Assembly: GCA_038225555.1 (NCBI GenBank)
Contig: JBBRRB010000030.1
Span: 1-64,000 of the forward strand
DNA length: 64,000 nucleotides
From: JANXQZ01 sp038225555
GTDB lineage: Bacteria; Acidobacteriota; Terriglobia; Bryobacterales; Bryobacteraceae
Reading direction: 5' to 3'
This document shows positions 43,524 through 52,077 of this stretch, piece by piece (position 1 is the first letter of the stretch; every line of letters begins with the position of its first letter). Under the pieces are notes generated by a model. The model saw only the letters and a program-made list of their open reading frames with translations. It searched no databases and was not told where the DNA came from. Both the position numbers and the translations under genes were made by a program.

Positions 43524-44072
43524 CTGCAACTCGCATACAAACAGGAAGCCATTATCAGTAAAAAGATACCGGACGAGCTCGAAGACGTATTTGAAACTCA
43601 CCATGGCATGGTATTCCGCACCGCATACCGGATTACCGGCAATGCGGCGGACGCTGAAGACGTGCTGCAAACCGTATTCCTGCGCATTCTGCGGCGGGAT
43701 CGATCAGCCAGTGTCGTGGAAAGCCACGAGAGCTATCTCCGGCGAGCCGCCGTAAACGCTGCGCTCGATATCGTGCGGGCCGGGAAGAGTGCCCGAAGAG
43801 TCCCGCTGGAAGACCTTCCGCCGCGTGCCGCAGCTTCTCTGCCCGCCGGGGATGGCAAGGAGTTGCGGGGCCAATTGCGTCAAGCCTTGGCTCGCTTGCA
43901 AGCCCGGGAGGCTGAGATTTTCGCGCTGAAATTCTTCGAGGAGCGGAGCAATCAGGAGATCGCCCGCATGCTCGGAATTTCGCAAGTTCACGTGGCGGTG
44001 ATCCTGCATCGGACGCGCAAGCAATTACAGAAAGAGATTGGTTCGTATTTGGGATTTGTATCTGGGAGATAG
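43524..44072 (+). CDS. ECF sigma factor with an apparent CTG start
   Basis: About 182 residues if read from the CTG at 43524. Region 2 is VFETHHGMVFRTAYRITGNA followed by ADAEDVLQTVFLRIL; region 4 is ALARLQAREAEIFALKFFEE, then NQEIARMLGISQVHVAVIL. The first ATG (43608) lies inside region 2 and would cut off its beginning. Between the upstream stop (43500) and that ATG there is no ATG, GTG or TTG in frame. A strong Shine-Dalgarno, AGGAGG, at 43512-43517 sits 6 bases before the CTG. The next gene encodes the likely anti-sigma factor, 3 bases downstream. Confidence 0.85.
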   Translation: MQLAYKQEAIISKKIPDELEDVFETHHGMVFRTAYRITGNAADAEDVLQTVFLRILRRDRSASVVESHESYLRRAAVNAALDIVRAGKSARRVPLEDLPPRAAASLPAGDGKELRGQLRQALARLQAREAEIFALKFFEERSNQEIARMLGISQVHVAVILHRTRKQLQKEIGSYLGFVSGR

Positions 44073-44075
44073 ACG

Positions 44076-46673
44076 ATGAAAACCGACAATTTTGAAGCTC
44101 TTATCGAAGGCATTCGCGACGAGGCGATCGACCCCGCGACGGTGGATCAGGCCGCGAGCCGCGTTCGCAGCCGCCTCTTCACTGCGGTCAAAAGCGCGGG
44201 AAGCCTGCGCGGGTGTGAAGATTTTCAGGAGCTTATTCCCTCCTATCTGAACCGGACTTTGAGTCCTGCCAAGTCGCTGCTGCTGGTGGATCACACGCAC
44301 GAATGCGTGGCCTGCCGGGCCGCGCTTGAGACTTCACGCTCCGGGAATATTCGGATCCTCCCGCGTCCGCAACCTATCGCAAGCCAGGTTTCGCCGGTTA
44401 CTCGCTGGGCCATTGCTGCGATGCTTGCGGTATGCGTCGGCGTCGGCACTTGGGCCATGGTGCGCTCGATGATGGTGGCTCCAGGTGCCCGCGCGACCGT
44501 GCAGACCGTGAACGGCATCCTCTATCAAGTAGCCGACAACAGCAGCACGCCAGTCTTCTCAGGCCGGGAATTGGGCGAGAGGCAGTTGGTTCGAACGGCC
44601 AAGCAATCGACCGCCATGCTCCGCCTAACAGACGGATCGATGGTTGAGCTGAATGAGCGCTCGCAGGTCTCGATCTCACGGGCATCTCGCGGCACTACGA
44701 TCCATCTGGATCGCGGAAACGTGATCGTGCATGCGGCCAAGCAGCGGACCGGCGCTCTCTATGTCAAGACGGCTGACGTCGAAGTATCGGTGAAAGGCAC
44801 CATCTTCGCGGTGACTAGCGGAACCAAGGGCTCGCGCGTCTCCGTGGTGGAAGGCTCCGTAAAGGTAGATCAGGCCAATCGCTCTCAGATGCTGAAGCCG
44901 GGCGAGCAGGCCACGAGCGACGCCAGCGTAGAGCGGGTTCCGGTTCAGGACGAAATTGCCTGGAGCCGCGACGCCACCAAATATCTTGCAATCCTGGGCG
45001 AACTCTCAGGTCTGCAGAAAGACATCGAGCGGCTTCCCGGCCCCGGCCAAAGGACCAGTTCGAGACTGCTGGATCTAGCGCCGCCCAACACGATTTTGTA
45101 TGCCGCTATCCCCAATATCGGCGCAACTCTGGGGCAGGCCAACCAGTTATTCCAGGACCGCATTCAATCCAGTCCAATTCTGAAGGAGTGGTGGGATCAG
45201 CAGGGCGGGCACGGCGCGCAGCTTCAGGAGATGGTTCAGAAAATTCAGAACATGAGCGGGTATCTTGGCGACGAAATCGTGCTGGCTTACAATGCCGAGT
45301 CCGATTCGAAGAATGGATCGCCGATCATCCTTGCTGAAGCGAAGAGGCCGGGACTGAAAGAACTCTTGCAAGCTGAGATTGCGGACGTAAACGCGAAGTC
45401 GGCCCGACAAGCCATGGAACTGGTGGATAATCCCGCGCAGCTTCGGAGCGTGGTTGCGGAATCGCGCACCGCAAAGGTTTACATAGGGGACGGGATCGTT
45501 GCGATCACGCCGCAAGGCTCGCTGCTGCAGGAGTTGAGCGTTCGCATGAAGCAGCCGCAGGAGGCACCGAGCTTTACCAACGGCGGATTCCATGACCGCA
45601 TTCAGCAGGCTTACTCAGCGGGCGTGAGCTGGCTGTTTTGTGCGGACTTGGGACGTATGCAGGAATTCGGCGGGCGCTTCAACCGGCGAGAAGCCAGGGC
45701 CATAAACGACGCATCCGGTATGAGGGGCGTACGCTACTTGATCCTGGAGCGCAAGGATGTGAATGGACAAACGAAGAATCAGGCGACCCTCGCTTTCTCG
45801 GGACAACGGCAGGGATTCGCCTCCTGGCTGGCCGCTCCCGGACCGATGTCTACGCTCGACTTCGTATCGCCGGACGCCAGCTTGGCGGCTTCCTTCGTCA
45901 TCAAGAATCCTGGCGCAATGCTCTCCGAGCTGATTCAGCAGGCAGAGGCGAAGAACCCCGAATTGCAGCAAAAACTGGAAGAGATTCAGAACCGGACGGG
46001 CGTAAATGTGATTCACGATCTGGCGGACCCGCTGGGCGGCGAACTAACGGTGGCTATCGATGGGCCGCTCTTGCCGGTTCCAAGCTGGAAGCTCGCTGTG
46101 GAGGTGTACAGTCCGGATCGTCTGGAATGGGCCTTCGAGAAACTGGTTGACGCGTTCAATAAGCAGTCCACCGAGGGCGTAAAGCTGCAGTTGACGAAGT
46201 CTCAGGAGGGATCGCGGACCTTCTACACGCTGAAGCCGACAGGGGTGAGCGTGCCGGTAAATGCCGAGATAGATTACGTGTTCGTGGACGGCTATCTTCT
46301 CGCAGCGGCCAATCGCGGCCTGCTGAATACGGCGATTCAGAATCGGTCCACTGGATACACGCTGGCTCGTTCGGCAAAATTCCGCAGTTTGCTGCCACAA
46401 GATGCGAACTCAAACTTCTCGGCCATCGTATACCACAATGTCGGCGGAATGGTCGGACCGCTGGCGGATGGCTTAAAGTCGATGAGTGCAGTCAGCGCGG
46501 AACAGAAACGGGCGATCGAGCAGTTGCAAGCGAACACCGCGCCAGGGCTGATCTACGGGTATGGAGAGCCGGATAAAATTACGATCTCGGCGAACGGCAG
46601 CTTGTTTGGATTCAGTCTGGACACGCTGGCGCTGCCGAAAGTCCTGGAAAATGTGATGCGGCATAAACCATGA
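44076..46673 (+). CDS. Zinc-finger anti-sigma / FecR-domain membrane protein with large outer domain
   Basis: 865 residues. The cytoplasmic start has a zinc-binding anti-sigma motif (HTHECVAC, H-x3-C-x2-C, about residue 75). A transmembrane helix follows (WAIAAMLAVCVGVGTWAMV). Then comes a FecR domain (about 135-255: GRELGERQLVRTAKQSTAML, DGSMVELNERSQVSI, VEVSVKGTIFAVTSG, SVVEGSVKV). The final ~550 residues form a periplasmic domain resembling DUF3352-like proteins (LDLAPPNTILYAAIPNIG). It probably holds the upstream sigma factor inactive until an outer signal arrives. It shares an ATGA overlap with the first ABC gene. Confidence 0.87.
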   Translation: MKTDNFEALIEGIRDEAIDPATVDQAASRVRSRLFTAVKSAGSLRGCEDFQELIPSYLNRTLSPAKSLLLVDHTHECVACRAALETSRSGNIRILPRPQPIASQVSPVTRWAIAAMLAVCVGVGTWAMVRSMMVAPGARATVQTVNGILYQVADNSSTPVFSGRELGERQLVRTAKQSTAMLRLTDGSMVELNERSQVSISRASRGTTIHLDRGNVIVHAAKQRTGALYVKTADVEVSVKGTIFAVTSGTKGSRVSVVEGSVKVDQANRSQMLKPGEQATSDASVERVPVQDEIAWSRDATKYLAILGELSGLQKDIERLPGPGQRTSSRLLDLAPPNTILYAAIPNIGATLGQANQLFQDRIQSSPILKEWWDQQGGHGAQLQEMVQKIQNMSGYLGDEIVLAYNAESDSKNGSPIILAEAKRPGLKELLQAEIADVNAKSARQAMELVDNPAQLRSVVAESRTAKVYIGDGIVAITPQGSLLQELSVRMKQPQEAPSFTNGGFHDRIQQAYSAGVSWLFCADLGRMQEFGGRFNRREARAINDASGMRGVRYLILERKDVNGQTKNQATLAFSGQRQGFASWLAAPGPMSTLDFVSPDASLAASFVIKNPGAMLSELIQQAEAKNPELQQKLEEIQNRTGVNVIHDLADPLGGELTVAIDGPLLPVPSWKLAVEVYSPDRLEWAFEKLVDAFNKQSTEGVKLQLTKSQEGSRTFYTLKPTGVSVPVNAEIDYVFVDGYLLAAANRGLLNTAIQNRSTGYTLARSAKFRSLLPQDANSNFSAIVYHNVGGMVGPLADGLKSMSAVSAEQKRAIEQLQANTAPGLIYGYGEPDKITISANGSLFGFSLDTLALPKVLENVMRHKP

Positions 46674-47644
46674 ACATGACAGACGGAGGGCAGGCGGGCA
46701 GCCTGTCCTCCAGCCCGGTTATCGAGATTCAGAATCTCGGCGTGCGGTTCGGAAAGCGCGACATTCTGAAGAACCTGAACTGCACTTTGTCAGGGCATAG
46801 CATCGGCCTGCTCGGTCCCAACGGAGCAGGCAAATCCACGTTAATCAATACCCTCCTCGGCTTCTATCCCGTCTCCTCCGGCACGGCTCGCGTTCTAGGT
46901 TATGACATCCGAACAGAGATGAAAAAGATTCGCGCGCTGGTCGGCTATATGCCGGAGAACGACTCCTTCATCGCCGGAATGAGCGCGGTTACGTTCATCC
47001 GCATGATGGGCGAACTCGCCGGGCTGCCTTCCGAAGCGGCGCTGGAGCGGGCGCATGAAACTCTCTTCTACGTGGGGCTGGGCGAGGCGCGCTATCGCAA
47101 GCTGGGCACCTATTCGCTCGGCATGAAACAGATGGCGAAGCTGGCACAAGCCATCGTGCATGGGCCGAAACTTCTCATCCTGGACGAGCCCACGAATGGG
47201 CTCGATCCAGCGGCCCGGCTGCGCATGGTGAAGCTCATCAAAGAAATGCGCGAGGCCAAGGACCTGCATATCGTCCTGTGCTCGCATTTGCTGCGCGACG
47301 TGGAAGAGACCTGCGAGGAAGTGCTGATCCTCAAGCAGGGAAGCATTGTGCATTATTCGAATCTCGCCGAGGAGCGCCGCGCCAACCGCCGCTTCGTCGA
47401 GATCGAAGTGATGGGCGATGAAACGGGTTTCGCGGCGGCGCTGGAGAAACTAGGATGCGAGTGTGCGTTGGCGGGCGGCAAGCGAATCAAAGCGGTCGTT
47501 TCGGACGACATTGAAATTCGGGACATCTATCGCGTGGCGGCCGAGCGCGAGACCCAACTGCGCAGACTGAATTATAGGCGCGACACGCTGGAAGACATTT
47601 TCTTAAAGGCGATGGAAACGGAGACCGCCAATGGCCGTTTATAA
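46670..47644 (+). CDS. ABC transporter ATP-binding protein (first pair)
   Basis: 324 residues. Walker A is GLLGPNGAGKSTLINTLLGF, the signature is YSLGMKQMAKLAQAI (the usual LSGGQ appears as SLGMK), Walker B is LLILDEPTNGLDP, and the switch His is in IVLCSHLLRDVEE. The C-terminal extension is typical of drug- or lipid-export ATPases of the CcmA/NatA type. The first ~15 residues (MNMTDGGQAGSLSSSP) precede the domain and are encoded by a hairpin repeat. The ATG overlaps the FecR gene's stop, and the gene overlaps the permease that follows by 14 bases. Confidence 0.93.
   Translation: MNMTDGGQAGSLSSSPVIEIQNLGVRFGKRDILKNLNCTLSGHSIGLLGPNGAGKSTLINTLLGFYPVSSGTARVLGYDIRTEMKKIRALVGYMPENDSFIAGMSAVTFIRMMGELAGLPSEAALERAHETLFYVGLGEARYRKLGTYSLGMKQMAKLAQAIVHGPKLLILDEPTNGLDPAARLRMVKLIKEMREAKDLHIVLCSHLLRDVEETCEEVLILKQGSIVHYSNLAEERRANRRFVEIEVMGDETGFAAALEKLGCECALAGGKRIKAVVSDDIEIRDIYRVAAERETQLRRLNYRRDTLEDIFLKAMETETANGRL
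46685..46711 (+). repeat. Hairpin repeat inside the first codons of the ABC ATPase gene
   Basis: An 11-bp stem with one G-T pair (GGAGGGCAGGC and GCCTGTCCTCC, loop GGGCA) lies 15-41 bases after the start codon. Its make-up is like intergenic hairpin elements and it encodes a low-complexity lead of the protein outside the ATPase domain. Confidence 0.5.
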
Positions 47645-48503
47645 ACGCTCGTACCGCGGTTACTCGGGAGCCTATACTCCTGAATGGTCGCGCTTCTTGA
47701 TCCTGACCCGTTATGCATCGCGGAATCTGTACCGGTCGAAAGCCATCACGGGATTCTTGATCGCGTGTTGGCTGCCGTTTGTCGTTACGGCTTTGCTGAT
47801 TTATCTAAACCATAACGCCACGATTCTTTCCATGCTCAAGACTTCCGGCGGCCAGTTGTTTAGCATCGACGCCAAGTTTTTCAAGAATTTTCTTCAGATC
47901 CAACTGAGCGCCGCGTTCATTGTTACGGCGTTCATCGGACCGGGCCTGATCTCGCCCGACCTGGGGAACAATGCCCTGGTGCTGTATTTCTGCCGGCCTT
48001 TTTCGCGCGCCGAATATGTATTGGGCAAGCTGGCGGTGATTGCGCAACTGCTCTCATTGCTGACCTGGATACCAGGGCTCATCCTGTTCGGCATTCAAGC
48101 CAGTCTGGTCGGGTGGACATGGACAATCGACAATCTCTTCATTGCGAGTGCGATCTTTCTGGGCTCGGTAATCTTGATCCTGGTGTTATCTCTACTGGCT
48201 CTGGCGCTATCGGCTTGGGTGAAGTGGAAACCCGTGGCGGGCGCGCTCGTTCTTGGGGTAATTTTCCTCGGCGCGGGATTCGGCGCGGCGATCAATGGCG
48301 TGATGCGCACCCAGCTCGGGCATCTGCTCAGCATTCCGATCATGTTTGAGAAAGTTCTGGACTCTCTGTTCCGCCTCGACCAAACGAATCGAATTTACTC
48401 CGAGTTTTCTCCTGCTTTGGCTTGGCTCGGTTTGCTCGGCATCGCGGGCGCGTGCCTATACTTGCTATCGCGCAAACTCCGCGCTTATGAGGTGGTGCGC
48501 TGA
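47631..48503 (+). CDS. ABC-2 type permease (first pair)
   Basis: 290 residues with six or so hydrophobic segments (AITGFLIACWLPFVVTALLI, LSAAFIVTAFIGPGLI, FIASAIFLGSVILILVLSLL, LVLGVIFLGAGFGAAI). After the second helix comes SPDLGNNALVLYFCRPFSRA, the usual ABC-2/NosY-like amphipathic loop. It is the membrane partner of the ATPase encoded just upstream. The substrate cannot be read from the sequence. Its stop overlaps the start of the next ATPase by one base. Confidence 0.87.
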   Translation: MAVYKRSYRGYSGAYTPEWSRFLILTRYASRNLYRSKAITGFLIACWLPFVVTALLIYLNHNATILSMLKTSGGQLFSIDAKFFKNFLQIQLSAAFIVTAFIGPGLISPDLGNNALVLYFCRPFSRAEYVLGKLAVIAQLLSLLTWIPGLILFGIQASLVGWTWTIDNLFIASAIFLGSVILILVLSLLALALSAWVKWKPVAGALVLGVIFLGAGFGAAINGVMRTQLGHLLSIPIMFEKVLDSLFRLDQTNRIYSEFSPALAWLGLLGIAGACLYLLSRKLRAYEVVR

Positions 48504-49447
48504 TGCCCGCTAACGATCAGATCGTATTCGAGAACGTCTCGAAGTTCTACGGCGAAGTGCTTGGCGTGAACCGAGTGAACGTGTCGATTCCCCCAGGGAT
48601 CACGAGTTTGGTGGGTCCCAACGGATCGGGCAAAACCACCATCATGAACCTGATGACGGGCTTGCTGCAGCCGACTCGGGGACGAATCAGCGTGCTGGGA
48701 ATCGCTCCAAACGAACCAGAGAGGCTGTTTCGCGAAGTGGGCTACTGCACCCAGTTCGATTCATTCCCGAAAGGGCTGACCGGCTACGAGTTCGTCTATT
48801 CGTACCTGCGCGTCTACGGATGCCGGCACCAGGAAGCCGAGGATCTGGCTTGGCGCGCAATCGAACGCGTGAACTTAGTGGAGGCGGCGAAGCGCAAAAT
48901 CGCGGGCTACAGCAAAGGGATGCGGCAGCGGATAAAGCTGGCCCAATCGATCTGCCACGGACCCTCGGTGCTGATTCTCGACGAACCTCTGAACGGCTTG
49001 GATCCGCTGGCCCGGGCGGAGACGATCGCCTTATTTCGAGCGCTCGCGCAGGACGGGATGCACGTCATCATCTCCAGCCACATTCTGCACGAAGTGGATG
49101 CCATCTCGGATCAAGTGATCCTGCTGAGCAATGGATACGTGGTCGCCGAAGGCCAGATTCGTGGCGTGCGAAATGAGATGCAGGAGCATCCGATGCAGAT
49201 CCTGATCCGTTGCAACAAGCCGAGCGAAGTGGCTTCGCGCATCTTCGCCCAGGAGCACGTGGTGGAAGCGCAGATCCATAAGGACGGCCTCGGGCTGCTG
49301 GTGAGAACGCGCGACGCGGATAAATTCTACCTGATGCTGAACCACATCGCTATGAATGGCGTGGGGATCGAGTCCGTCGCCCCGGCCGATGACGACGTGA
49401 ACTCGCTGTACGAATATCTGATCGGCTCCGACGAGGCTTCGAAATAG
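48503..49447 (+). CDS. ABC transporter ATP-binding protein (second pair)
   Basis: 314 residues. Walker A is LVGPNGSGKTTIMNLMTGLL, the signature is YSKGMRQRIKLAQSI, Walker B is VLILDEPLNGLDPL and the switch His is in VIISSHILHEVD. A 90-residue C-terminal extension follows. It resembles the first ATPase of the operon in layout but is clearly diverged, so it is not a recent duplicate. It pairs with the permease that starts 2 bases after its stop. Confidence 0.93.
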   Translation: MPANDQIVFENVSKFYGEVLGVNRVNVSIPPGITSLVGPNGSGKTTIMNLMTGLLQPTRGRISVLGIAPNEPERLFREVGYCTQFDSFPKGLTGYEFVYSYLRVYGCRHQEAEDLAWRAIERVNLVEAAKRKIAGYSKGMRQRIKLAQSICHGPSVLILDEPLNGLDPLARAETIALFRALAQDGMHVIISSHILHEVDAISDQVILLSNGYVVAEGQIRGVRNEMQEHPMQILIRCNKPSEVASRIFAQEHVVEAQIHKDGLGLLVRTRDADKFYLMLNHIAMNGVGIESVAPADDDVNSLYEYLIGSDEASK

Positions 49448-49448
49448 A

Positions 49449-50285
49449 ATGCTGACGAATCTCAGGCTGGCTCAGATTTACGCGGTGCTCCGCCTGGAGC
49501 TGAGGAAGACGTTCTTTTCGAGGAGAGGGCTGTGGGTGTATTTGCTGGCATTCTCGCCGATCCTGCTGTTCGCGGGCCACTCCATCACCATGCTGCACAA
49601 TGGGCGCCCTTGCGACTTCGGTCTGGACACGAACATTTTCGCCACCGTCTTCCAGGTTTTCTACCTCAGGCTGGCCGTGTTCTTCGGGTGCCTCGGGATC
49701 TTCATGAATCTGTTTCGCGGCGAGGTGCTCGACAAAAGCCTGCACTACTATTTCCTTGCGCCAATCCGCCGCGAAGTCTTGCTGGCGGGCAAGTTTATCG
49801 CGGGTTTATGCGTGGCGATGCTGACGTTCTGCCTGAGCATCATTCTGCAATTCTTTTCCATGTACGCCCATTACGATTGGGCCGTGATTCAGGATTACCT
49901 ATGGCGCAACAACGGAATTCAGCATTTGTTCGCGTATGTAGCGGTAACGGCCCTGGCGTGTCTGGGATATGGCAGCGTGTTTCTGGCAGCAGGAATTCTC
50001 GTTCGCAATCCGATCATTCCGGCGGCGGTGATTCTGGTTTGGGAAGCTGCAAACCCGCTCCTTCCGGCGTTGCTTCAGAAATTCAGCGTGATCTACTATT
50101 TAAAATCGCTGTGCCCAATTGAGGTAGCTCCGCAAGTGCCTCCGCCGTTCAATTTGCTGGCTGTAAATCCCGAGCCGATCTCGGCTTTCATCGCTGTGCC
50201 TGGGTTATTTGCAGTGGCTGCGCTGGTTGTTTTGTGGGCTGGCACGAGAATTCGAAAAATGGAGATCAGTTACAGCGCCGAGTAA
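49449..50285 (+). CDS. ABC-2 type permease (second pair)
   Basis: 278 residues with about six hydrophobic segments (GLWVYLLAFSPILLFAGHSI, VFYLRLAVFFGCLGIFMNLF, FIAGLCVAMLTFCLSIILQF, VAVTALACLGYGSVFLAAGI). The loop LFRGEVLDKSLHYYFLAPIR matches the cytoplasmic coupling region of ABC-2 permeases. It is the last gene of the sigma/FecR/ABC operon. Having two different ATPase-permease pairs in one operon points to a heteromeric exporter or two linked exporters under one sigma factor. Confidence 0.87.
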   Translation: MLTNLRLAQIYAVLRLELRKTFFSRRGLWVYLLAFSPILLFAGHSITMLHNGRPCDFGLDTNIFATVFQVFYLRLAVFFGCLGIFMNLFRGEVLDKSLHYYFLAPIRREVLLAGKFIAGLCVAMLTFCLSIILQFFSMYAHYDWAVIQDYLWRNNGIQHLFAYVAVTALACLGYGSVFLAAGILVRNPIIPAAVILVWEAANPLLPALLQKFSVIYYLKSLCPIEVAPQVPPPFNLLAVNPEPISAFIAVPGLFAVAALVVLWAGTRIRKMEISYSAE

Positions 50286-50309
50286 CGAACTACTTGCGCA
50301 AATGGATTT

Positions 50310-50339
50310 GTTTACCCCATAATCATCCAGAGGGTAAAC
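50310..50339 (+). promoter_or_regulatory. Hairpin covering the ribosome binding site of the next gene
   Basis: An 8-bp stem (GTTTACCC at 50310-50317, GGGTAAAC at 50332-50339) lies between the ABC operon and the PEP-CTERM gene. Its 3' arm contains part of the AGAGGG ribosome binding site that serves the TTG at 50342, so folding would hide it. Confidence 0.4.
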
Positions 50340-50341
50340 CT

Positions 50342-51124
50342 TTGTACGCTATTCAGACGCGAACGATTATGCAGGTTGCCGCGAGTTGCCTGCTCATGGC
50401 CGCGATCCCGGCGCATTCTGCGATTATCACTAGTGCCACCGCAGGTTTGAACACGCAAAACGGCGGCTCCACGTCTAGCGCATCCACGAACTTTAGTGAT
50501 GCTAATTACAAATACAGCGCCACGGCTGGCGTCAACGCGACTTACAACAACTTATCCGGCACCACGCACGCCATTATCAGCGGAAACGCCTGCCTGGTTC
50601 TTGGAAACTGCGCGAACTCGGGATCGATCCCCGGAGCGATTACGGCAACCCTTGCCGATAGTCTTTTCATCAACGCGCCCGGCGGAAGTGGGACCGTGCT
50701 GTTTAACTATCGCGTCGGCCTTGGGGGAGACCTCAACACTGGCGGCACACTTAAGTTCTTAAACAAGACATACCAAACCGAGACCAATCAATTGAGTCCA
50801 GACAGCCAGACGCTTGCTTTCAGCAATGGTGTAGCCATCCCTCTGAGTCTTAGCCTCAATTTCGGAGGAGCCGCTTTGGCTGGCATCGGCGCAGGCCCCG
50901 CATTCAGCGATCAGGCGTCCAACGTTAATTTTGCCCTGACTTCCATCGTGGTGTTCGACAACGGTGGCAACCCGATTGGCAACTTCCGATACTCGAGTGC
51001 TTCAGGCTTCGACTATTCTTTGGCCGGCGGCACCTTCATGCCGGAACCTGCAACGCCAATGCTGATTGGATTGGGAATGCTCGGGTTCTGGACGCTTCGG
51101 AAGGCGCGAACAAGTCGAGTTTGA
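50342..51124 (+). CDS. PEP-CTERM secreted protein
   Basis: 260 residues from a TTG at 50342, chosen because AGAGGG sits 7 bases upstream; an ATG at 50369 is the alternative and lacks its own site. The signal peptide ends IPAHSA. The mature domain is rich in Asn, Gly, Ser and Thr (TATAGVNATYNNLSGTTHAI) with no family I can name. The C-terminus reads MPEPATPMLIGLGMLGFW followed by TLRKARTSRV: PEP motif, hydrophobic helix, basic tail. This is the third PEP-CTERM protein of the window. Confidence 0.85.
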   Translation: MYAIQTRTIMQVAASCLLMAAIPAHSAIITSATAGLNTQNGGSTSSASTNFSDANYKYSATAGVNATYNNLSGTTHAIISGNACLVLGNCANSGSIPGAITATLADSLFINAPGGSGTVLFNYRVGLGGDLNTGGTLKFLNKTYQTETNQLSPDSQTLAFSNGVAIPLSLSLNFGGAALAGIGAGPAFSDQASNVNFALTSIVVFDNGGNPIGNFRYSSASGFDYSLAGGTFMPEPATPMLIGLGMLGFWTLRKARTSRV

Positions 51125-51140
51125 AAGGCGGCTCGATCCC

Positions 51141-51989
51141 TTACTTCTTCACAGCCCGACGCACCCCCTCCAACGTGTTCATCATCGATTCCTGCGGGAA
51201 GCGCTCGACGAATTTGCGTATCATGAACAATCCGAACGGCACGTCCCGCGAGAGCGAGATCGCTTCGCACTGCGCATACACTCCGCCGTCGCCTTCTTCG
51301 AACCGCCAGTACGAATTGAGCCGCCACAAAAATCCCGTATCCTGACCTGGAGGATATTCGTCCGTATACGAATCTCTGGGCCTGCGCACTTCGGCGATCC
51401 GCGTGGAACGCGAATCCACCGCGAGACGGGAGCGATCCGGTGCGGTGTATTCGATATCGTAGGTGGTATTCAGTACAACTGTCAGGATCTGCTTTTTATA
51501 AAGCCTGAGAAAAACCTGATAACTGTCCCCTTTGTGCCCGATAAGCTTCGATTCGATGATCTCGGGCGCGAACAATTTCCGGTACTCCGGGTACGAAGTC
51601 ATCACCGTTCGTACTTCAGGAATGGTAGTATTCGGAATAAACATCGCGCCGAGCCAGTCTTGAACAAGCCCGCCAGGGACGTTGATCTCACGACCTGAAT
51701 CGAGAGCTTTCAAGGGCATGATCGGTCTCTCGCCGCTGCGCAGCTTGGCCTTGTTTTCGGGGCTCGCAGCGGATTCGAGGAAGCGATTGGAATGCAGGCT
51801 CTGCTTCATCGCCGCTTCGGCCAAGGCGATGTAGCGGTTGAAGGCCTGTTCGGTTTGAGGCGTGAGGTCGGCAAAGCCGAGCGCCGACGGAGCGCTGAAA
51901 CAGCAGCCCGCGAGCAAGATCGCGGCTGAAACATTCTTGGCTCGCGGTGATTTTCCGCCGCGTCGCTTGTGCATGTTTGGGAGAGGCAT
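51141..51989 (-). CDS. Secreted START/SRPBCC-like protein of unknown function
   Basis: 282 residues from the ATG at 51989, with GGAG 4 bases upstream; the frame stays open to 52046. A basic N-terminus and hydrophobic stretch (NVSAAILLAGCCFSAPSALG) look like a signal peptide or lipoprotein-like lead. The mature part has a START/polyketide-cyclase-like layout: helix (TEQAFNRYIALAEAAMKQSL), then TIPEVRTVMTSYPEYRKLFA, SYQVFLRLYKKQILTVVLNT, SYWRFEEGDGGVYAQCEAI and a final helix. No catalytic residues are evident. It is convergent with the PEP-CTERM gene and divergent from the phosphorylase gene. Confidence 0.72.
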   Translation of the reverse strand: MPLPNMHKRRGGKSPRAKNVSAAILLAGCCFSAPSALGFADLTPQTEQAFNRYIALAEAAMKQSLHSNRFLESAASPENKAKLRSGERPIMPLKALDSGREINVPGGLVQDWLGAMFIPNTTIPEVRTVMTSYPEYRKLFAPEIIESKLIGHKGDSYQVFLRLYKKQILTVVLNTTYDIEYTAPDRSRLAVDSRSTRIAEVRRPRDSYTDEYPPGQDTGFLWRLNSYWRFEEGDGGVYAQCEAISLSRDVPFGLFMIRKFVERFPQESMMNTLEGVRRAVKK

Positions 51990-52077
51990 CATTCTCCGGG
52001 CGCGCAAACGCCATGTCTGCGCCTCGCGGACATCCTTTACTTTCAAATATATAAGATGTTACGCTGAAAACTTAATA

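Noticed and set aside
43422..43670. 82-codon minus-strand frame
   Set aside because: It runs antisense across the start and region 2 of the ECF sigma gene and has no recognisable features.
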